Below, one piece after another: positions 23,374-27,938 of a stretch of 27,938 nucleotides of DNA. Location of the stretch: positions 1 to 27,938 of the forward strand of contig CAZHGD010000096.1 of assembly GCA_964531735.1 (NCBI GenBank), written 5' to 3'. The position numbers and the translations under genes are program-made. This DNA is from CAZHGD01 sp964531735. Its GTDB lineage: Bacteria > Armatimonadota > UBA10988. Under the pieces are notes generated by a model. The model was given only the letters and a program-made list of their open reading frames with translations. It was not told the DNA's origin and ran no database searches. The number at the start of each line of letters is the position of its first letter. The stretch's first letter is position 1.

Positions 23374-24870
23374 ATGCCCGACCATTTGACCATCCAGACC
23401 GACCGCAGCCTGGGTCGCATCGCGCCCGAGGTCTACGGGCACTTCATCGAGCACCTGGGCCACTGCATCTACGACGGCCTCTGGGTCGGGCCTGAATCGC
23501 CGATTCCGAACATCGAGGGCCTGCGCCTCGAGGCTGTCGAGGTGTTCAGGGCGGTGGGGGCGCCGGTGATCCGCTGGCCGGGCGGTTACTTCGCCGACTG
23601 CTACGACTGGCGCGACGGCCTCGGCCCGCGCGAACAGCGGCCGTTGCGGTTCCATGAGTGCAACCCGAACCAGGAAGAGCCGAACACCTTCGGCACGCAC
23701 GAGTTCCTGCGCCTCTGCGAGCTGGTGGGCGCCGAGGCCAACTTGTGCGCCAACACCGCCTGGCTCACCGCGCAAGACGCCATGAACTGGGTCGAGTACA
23801 CCAACAGCGCCGGCCGGACCTCGCAGGCGGAGCTGCGCCGGCAGAACGGGCGCGAGTCGCCCTGGGGCGTGCGCTACTGGGCCATCGGCAACGAGTCCTA
23901 CTGGCTGCACCGGCCGCAGGACTACGTGCAGCGCTACCTGCTCTGGCGCAAGTTCATGCGCCGCGTCGACCCGAGCATTCAGTGCATCGCCAGCCTGGTC
24001 GAGCCGACCTGGCATCCGCAGCCGTTCGCGCCGCTGGACGATTGGCTCCAACAGGTCCTGGCCGGCATTCGCGGCGAGATGGAGCTGGCCAGTCTGCACC
24101 TGTACTCGGGCGGCGGCTCGGGCGACGAGTTCACCGAGGCGGACTACTGGGCCGGCCTGGTGAGCATCGACCAGCGCAACCGGCAGCGTATCGAGTGCTT
24201 CCTGGGCGCGGTCGACGCCTACCTGGGCCACCAGCAGGTGAAGTTGGCCCTGGACGAGTGGGGCCTGTGGCACCCCGGCGCTACGATGACCAACAACTGC
24301 GAGCAGCCATGCACGCTGCGCGACGGGCTGTTCGCCGCGCGCTACTTCCATCTCTTGCAGCGCTATCCCGACCGCATCGGCCTGGCCACCATCGCCCAGA
24401 CGGTGAACATCCTGCACGCCCTGCTGCGCACGGACGGCGAGCGCACCTTCCGCACGCCGACCCATCACGTCTTCGCCATGTTCCGTGGCCACCAGGGCGG
24501 TCGCGCGTTGCCGTTGCTGCTCAGCTCACCCGTGCGCGAGGTGCCCGCGGACCAGCGCTGCACCACGCACACCGAGCTGGAGGTCATCACGGCCTCGGCC
24601 TCGCTCAACCAGGCCGGCGACGAGCTGCTGCTGACGCTGACCAACGCCGACCTGGCCACCAGCGCCACCTACCAGGTGACCTTCCAGGGCAGCTTCACGC
24701 CGCTCGCCGCCACGGCCGAGGTCCTGAGCGGCGACCCGCACGCCCAGAACACCTTCGACGCGCCGGACGCGGTGCGGCCGGTGGCGCGTGAGGTGGCGGT
24801 CAACGATGGCGTCCTGACGGTGGCCGTGCCGGCGTGCGGCGTGGTGGCGGTGACCGTGCGCGGCCGGTGA
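23374..24870 (+). CDS. Alpha-L-arabinofuranosidase, glycoside hydrolase family GH51
   Basis: The 498-aa enzyme releases terminal alpha-L-arabinofuranose from arabinoxylan or arabinan. GH51 hallmarks are present: IAPEVYGHFIEHLG at the N-terminus, VIRWPGGYFADCYDWRDGLGPR, the acid/base E174 in YWAIGNESYW and the nucleophile E295 in LALDEWGLW. TTP-type loops are replaced by HPGATMTNNCEQPCTLRDGLFAARYFH. From about residue 400 the C-terminal beta-sandwich follows. There is no signal peptide, as is usual for intracellular GH51 enzymes acting on imported oligosaccharides. The start ATG at 23374 lies 12 bp after the zinc-ribbon gene with GAGG upstream. It anchors the hemicellulose reading of this locus. 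Confidence 0.95.
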   Translation: MPDHLTIQTDRSLGRIAPEVYGHFIEHLGHCIYDGLWVGPESPIPNIEGLRLEAVEVFRAVGAPVIRWPGGYFADCYDWRDGLGPREQRPLRFHECNPNQEEPNTFGTHEFLRLCELVGAEANLCANTAWLTAQDAMNWVEYTNSAGRTSQAELRRQNGRESPWGVRYWAIGNESYWLHRPQDYVQRYLLWRKFMRRVDPSIQCIASLVEPTWHPQPFAPLDDWLQQVLAGIRGEMELASLHLYSGGGSGDEFTEADYWAGLVSIDQRNRQRIECFLGAVDAYLGHQQVKLALDEWGLWHPGATMTNNCEQPCTLRDGLFAARYFHLLQRYPDRIGLATIAQTVNILHALLRTDGERTFRTPTHHVFAMFRGHQGGRALPLLLSSPVREVPADQRCTTHTELEVITASASLNQAGDELLLTLTNADLATSATYQVTFQGSFTPLAATAEVLSGDPHAQNTFDAPDAVRPVAREVAVNDGVLTVAVPACGVVAVTVRGR

Positions 24871-25028
24871 GGTGGGCGGCGCGTACGTCGCCTGCTCCGG
24901 GCACTGCAGGTCGGACATCGGTCAGGCGGCCTCATCCGGACTCTTTTGTTGCCGCGCCGGGAGGAGTGTGGCCGGCCGTGCCAAACAGGCGAGCCAGCCG
25001 GTCGCCTCGGGGGCACGAGGAGGCTGAC

Positions 25029-25493
25029 ATGGAGTCGCAGAGTCGCGAGTCTGAGGCCGGCCAGGGGCGGTGGGTACGGTGGCGCCGGCGTTTCTGTAGC
25101 GCGGTCTTGCTGGTGGTCTGCGCGTCGGCGATGGTCGCCTGTGGCTCGTCCGGCAGCTCGTCGGGCGGGACCACCTCGACGACGTCCATCCGCTTCACCG
25201 GCGTGAGTGCCAACGGTGGCCCGATGGTCGGCAAGCACCTGGACCTGCTGTATCCGTCGTCCGGCAACTCGATCGTCACGTTGTGGAGCACCTACCGGTC
25301 GGGCACGACGGACTCGTCGGGCCAGATCTACTGGAGTCCGGGCGACATCTACGACATCACCCCCGGCACCTTCGCCATCGGGTGGATCGAGCCCGGCGTG
25401 CCGGCCACGAATCCGACTATCGTCGTCCAGTTCACGGTGGTGGCCAACCGGGAGAACGCGGTGACGGGCGTGGTGCCGGCGACCGCACCGTAG
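25029..25493 (+). CDS. Small predicted lipoprotein of unknown function
   Basis: The 154-aa protein has a basic N-terminus (RWVRWRRRF), a hydrophobic stretch (AVLLVVCASAMVAC) ending in a lipobox-like VACG, and a Ser/Gly/Thr-rich linker. The mature part (about residues 52-154) looks like a beta-sandwich: SIRFTGVSANGGP, LDLLYPSSGNSIVTLWSTY, TDSSGQIYWSPGDIYDI and FAIGWIEPG. This suggests a Cna-B or transthyretin-like fold. It should be lipid-anchored after signal peptidase II. GAGGAGG lies five bases before the ATG at 25029. It converges on the GH-A glycoside hydrolase gene with a 29-bp gap. No family is recognised. Confidence 0.72.
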   Translation: MESQSRESEAGQGRWVRWRRRFCSAVLLVVCASAMVACGSSGSSSGGTTSTTSIRFTGVSANGGPMVGKHLDLLYPSSGNSIVTLWSTYRSGTTDSSGQIYWSPGDIYDITPGTFAIGWIEPGVPATNPTIVVQFTVVANRENAVTGVVPATAP

Positions 25494-25522
25494 CAGGCGG
25501 CAGTCCGGCGGTCAGCACGCCC

Positions 25523-27526
25523 TCACCGCCCCACCGTGACGGCCGCATCGCCGCTCACCGGCGGCGTGTCGAGACGCAAGCCGGCGGCCGTGGCCGCTGC
25601 GGTGGCCCGGCTCGCCGGCGTGCCCGTGCGCGTGTCCCACCAGGTCACCTGCACCGGGCCGGGCGCCAGGCCGGGCACCGTCAGCGTGCCCGTCACCGGC
25701 TGGGCCGGTAGGCGGCTGGCCAGCCAGAACACCGCGCCGTCTGGGCCACCCTTGCCCAGCGCTTCGATGGCCGGGCCGTATGGGCTCAGCTCGAACGCGG
25801 CCAGCACCAGCCAGTCCAGACCGGTGTTCTCCAGCGTCACCGTGTGGGCGCCGGCGGGCACCGGCACCGAGACCACCGCTTGGGTGGCGGTGTCCTTGGC
25901 GGCGGCCGCGAAGACCTGCTCGGCGGACGGCTGCCCGTCGACGGTCACCACCAGCTTCGCACCGGCGCGCGCGATCTGTGCCAGATGCACGGCGAACGTG
26001 CCCGCGGCCGGATAGGTGACGCGGAAGACCGCCTTCGGGAAGCTGGCCTTGTGGTACTGCCCGTGCAGGTACGCGGGCATTCGGCTCAGCCCAGCCACGG
26101 TGCCGTCGGGCTGAACGGTGAACTCGGTCTGCTTCGCGTCGCCCCAGCCGCCGCCGGGCGAGAAGCGAACCGGCGCGCTCTGGGCTGTCGTCACACCCAC
26201 GTCGAGCCGCCGCCAGGTGCCGCGCGACGCCAGGTTGCTGGCCCGCACGAACGACGCGGCGGCGCGGAAGTGCGGCCAGAGATCGAACCGCGCCACGGTG
26301 TCCCAGGTCCAGTACTGCGCCGCGCCGGCGGCCTCGCTCATCAGGCTGGCCCACAGCGCGCGGTGCAGGAAGCCGCCGCGGTCCTGGTCGAGGCCCTGCC
26401 GGGGACCCATCTCGCCGAGGAAGCAAGGCTTCGGCAACCGGCGTTCGTCCAGGCCGCGCAGCACGGGCACCAGATCGCTGGGATAGGCGTGGGGCTGGTA
26501 GTAGTCGGCCACGTCCCAGATGCCGGGCAGCTCCAGGTCGCTGCTCGTGCAGACCAGGTGGTGGTAGGGGTCCTGCGCGCGCAGGAACGCGGCCATCTCG
26601 CGGTGCCAGGCGGCCACGGCCTCGGGGTGCTGGTCGGCGTAGGCATCGACATACTGCACCTCGTTGAACAGCTCCCAGGCGAGGATGGCCGGCGAGCAGC
26701 CCCAGCGCGCGATGATGTAGCGGTACTTCTGCCGGGTCAGCGCGATGGCGCGCGAGTCGGTGAAGAAGGCGCCGGCGTCGGGCAGCCAGCCGCCGTTCTT
26801 TTGGCTCCAGGGATGCTCACCCCAGGCCGGGTCGGTGCGCGAGCTGTACTGCCCATGGTGCTGGAGCGTCAGTTGGCAGCGGATGCCGCCGGCTTCGGCG
26901 CTGTTGACGATGCGGTCCCAGGTGCGCGCCACCTCGAGGCTCAGCTCGCCGGGCGCGGGCTTCTTCAGGGCGCTCCACTTGGGCACCCAGTCGAGGTTGG
27001 TCAGGCCCCAGTGGCACATCCAGATGCGCGACCAGTTGCCGCCGGCCGCGGCCAGGCGGTCGAGGAACCACGGCACGTCATGCTCGCGCGTGGCCCAGGC
27101 GATGTTGAGGCCGAGCGGGTAGTAGGGCTGGCCATCCTCGTCGGCGAAGCGGCGGCCATCGCGCGGGTCGAGGCGCACGAAGCCAGGCACCGGCCGCTCG
27201 GCCACGTCGACGGCCGCCGGCTCCAGGCGCACGCCGGCCAGCGGCTGCCCCTGGCGCGTGACCGGCCCGAGCGTGTGCCGGCCCGGCCGACTCGGCGTGT
27301 GCCGCACGCGCCAGGTGCTGCCGCCATCGTAGAACGCCGGCAAGGACACCTGGCCGCCCGCTGGATCGGTGACGACCACGCGGACGTCGTTCGCCGTGTG
27401 GTCGAAGGGGTTGCCCGCCAGCTCGGGCAGGGCGAAGCTGGCCTCGATGCGCGCATAGCTGCGCGCGTGGGCGCCGGCGCAGAGGACGGCACAGGCGAAC
27501 AGCGGCCAGAGGCGCCGGGTCACCAT
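25523..27526 (-). CDS. Secreted glycoside hydrolase, clan GH-A (GH5-like), with DUF5060-like N-terminus
   Basis: The 667-aa protein has a signal peptide (MVTRRLWPLFACAVLCAGAHA). An N-terminal Ig-like domain of the DUF5060 kind follows (ELAGNPFDHTANDVRVVVTDPAGG, FYDGGSTWRVRHTPSRPGRHT). The TIM barrel starts near PYYPLGLNIAWAT, with NWSRIWMCHWG. E289 in LAWELFNEVQ is the acid/base and E372 in CFLGEMGPRQG the nucleophile, the NE...E pattern of clan GH-A. Residues from about 450 form beta-rich C-terminal modules, one with AGAKLVVTVDGQ and AGAHTVTLENTGLDWL, which resembles a carbohydrate-binding module. The substrate is probably a beta-glucan, mannan or xylan but is not resolved. The ATG at 27526 has GGAG about 9 bases upstream. 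It lies 60 bp after hicB on the same strand. Confidence 0.88.
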   Translation of the reverse strand: MVTRRLWPLFACAVLCAGAHARSYARIEASFALPELAGNPFDHTANDVRVVVTDPAGGQVSLPAFYDGGSTWRVRHTPSRPGRHTLGPVTRQGQPLAGVRLEPAAVDVAERPVPGFVRLDPRDGRRFADEDGQPYYPLGLNIAWATREHDVPWFLDRLAAAGGNWSRIWMCHWGLTNLDWVPKWSALKKPAPGELSLEVARTWDRIVNSAEAGGIRCQLTLQHHGQYSSRTDPAWGEHPWSQKNGGWLPDAGAFFTDSRAIALTRQKYRYIIARWGCSPAILAWELFNEVQYVDAYADQHPEAVAAWHREMAAFLRAQDPYHHLVCTSSDLELPGIWDVADYYQPHAYPSDLVPVLRGLDERRLPKPCFLGEMGPRQGLDQDRGGFLHRALWASLMSEAAGAAQYWTWDTVARFDLWPHFRAAASFVRASNLASRGTWRRLDVGVTTAQSAPVRFSPGGGWGDAKQTEFTVQPDGTVAGLSRMPAYLHGQYHKASFPKAVFRVTYPAAGTFAVHLAQIARAGAKLVVTVDGQPSAEQVFAAAAKDTATQAVVSVPVPAGAHTVTLENTGLDWLVLAAFELSPYGPAIEALGKGGPDGAVFWLASRLPAQPVTGTLTVPGLAPGPVQVTWWDTRTGTPASRATAAATAAGLRLDTPPVSGDAAVTVGR

Positions 27527-27586
27527 GGTGATGCGCTCCTGGGTGGGTGGTTCGTGGCGGCCGGCCGGAGCCCTCCGCCGACGCGG

Positions 27587-27938
27587 TCAGCGCCGACGCG
27601 CCGGTGGTCCTTCGGCGGTGGCCACCGACAGCAGGTGGCTCACCAGCGCGTTGAGGCTGACCCCTTCGGCCGCGGCGCGCTGCCGCAAGGCACGATGGAC
27701 CGTGCGCGGCACGCGGACATTGAAGTGCCCGCTGGCATCGCCCAATGGCTCGGGCAGAGGCAGGCCGCGCTCAGCATACTCGTCCACCATGAGTGCCAAG
27801 GCCGCGGCGGCGTTGGCCCGGGCCTCCTCGTAGGTCTCGCCACCGGTGATGATGCCGGGGAAGTCACCGAATCGCACCGCCAAGGTGCCGTCTTCGTCGG
27901 GCGTGAACGTGGGCACGTACCGCGCCAACAGCTCCTCT
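27587..27938 (-). CDS. hicB: HicB-family antitoxin, partial at the window edge
   Basis: The visible 116 residues have both HicB parts. An RNase-H-like degenerate domain (YVPTFTPDEDGTLAVRFGDFPGIITGGETYEEARANAAAALALMVDEYAERGLPLPEP) is followed by a C-terminal ribbon-helix-helix DNA-binding segment (HFNVRVPRTVHRALRQRAAAEGVSLNALVSHLL). HicB neutralises the mRNA interferase HicA and represses the operon. The frame is open to the last base. A TTG at 27928 close to AGAGGAG is possible, but a start just beyond the edge is as likely. HicA is not seen on the downstream side, where only 60 bp separate hicB from the glycoside hydrolase. In the usual hicA-hicB order it would lie outside the window to the right. 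Confidence 0.85.
   Translation of the reverse strand, partial: EELLARYVPTFTPDEDGTLAVRFGDFPGIITGGETYEEARANAAAALALMVDEYAERGLPLPEPLGDASGHFNVRVPRTVHRALRQRAAAEGVSLNALVSHLLSVATAEGPPARRR

Noticed and set aside
24871..25028. A further small gene between GH51 and the lipoprotein
   Set aside because: The open frames here lack a ribosome site and conserved content. The stretch is best read as the leader of the lipoprotein gene.

Overview
The window is a high-GC bacterial chromosomal segment. Coding density is high, spacers are short, and most genes have clear purine-rich ribosome sites. I see no rRNA, tRNA, CRISPR array or complete insertion sequence. The prepilin-like protein at 18726-19379 has an FTLIELLVVIAIIAILAAIL head, a YAQDYDE segment and an H-X9-DG tail. 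Together with many secreted hydrolases, a corrinoid protein and DUF4337, this suggests a lineage such as Armatimonadota or the Planctomycetota/Lentisphaerae-type groups. That placement rests on memory of such proteins and is only a suggestion.

Layout. Positions 1-903 hold the 3' end of an RND/HlyD-type periplasmic adaptor. It converges on an overlapping MntA-HepT toxin-antitoxin pair (939-1644, minus), whose HepT carries Cys where the AMPylated Tyr normally sits. Divergent from the pair is lipA-dsbD (1691-4451). Next come a corrinoid protein (4598-5230), a structured spacer ending in a strong intrinsic terminator, and a UroD/MtaA-like protein fused to a thioredoxin-like domain (5441-6802). 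A perfect 17-bp inverted repeat and a sugar phosphate isomerase/epimerase-like gene follow.

The largest unit is 7904-15144: a SWIM zinc-finger protein translationally coupled to two tandem paralogues of about 1000 residues made of HEAT-like helical repeats. This is the best candidate for an under-described multi-gene system here. It ends at a 90-bp near-perfect palindrome built from six copies of a 14-mer (a REP/BIME-like element), which also separates it from a convergent SDR gene.

The right-hand third looks like a polysaccharide and esterase locus. It has DUF4337, a two-domain SGNH protein with a degenerate first domain, a prepilin-like secreted protein, an alpha/beta hydrolase, a calcineurin-like phosphoesterase, a second SGNH hydrolase, a zinc-ribbon membrane protein, a GH51 arabinofuranosidase, a small lipoprotein and a clan GH-A glycoside hydrolase with a DUF5060-like N-terminus. 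Arabinofuranosidase, esterase and glycanase activities would fit plant hemicellulose breakdown. A HicB antitoxin gene runs off the right edge.
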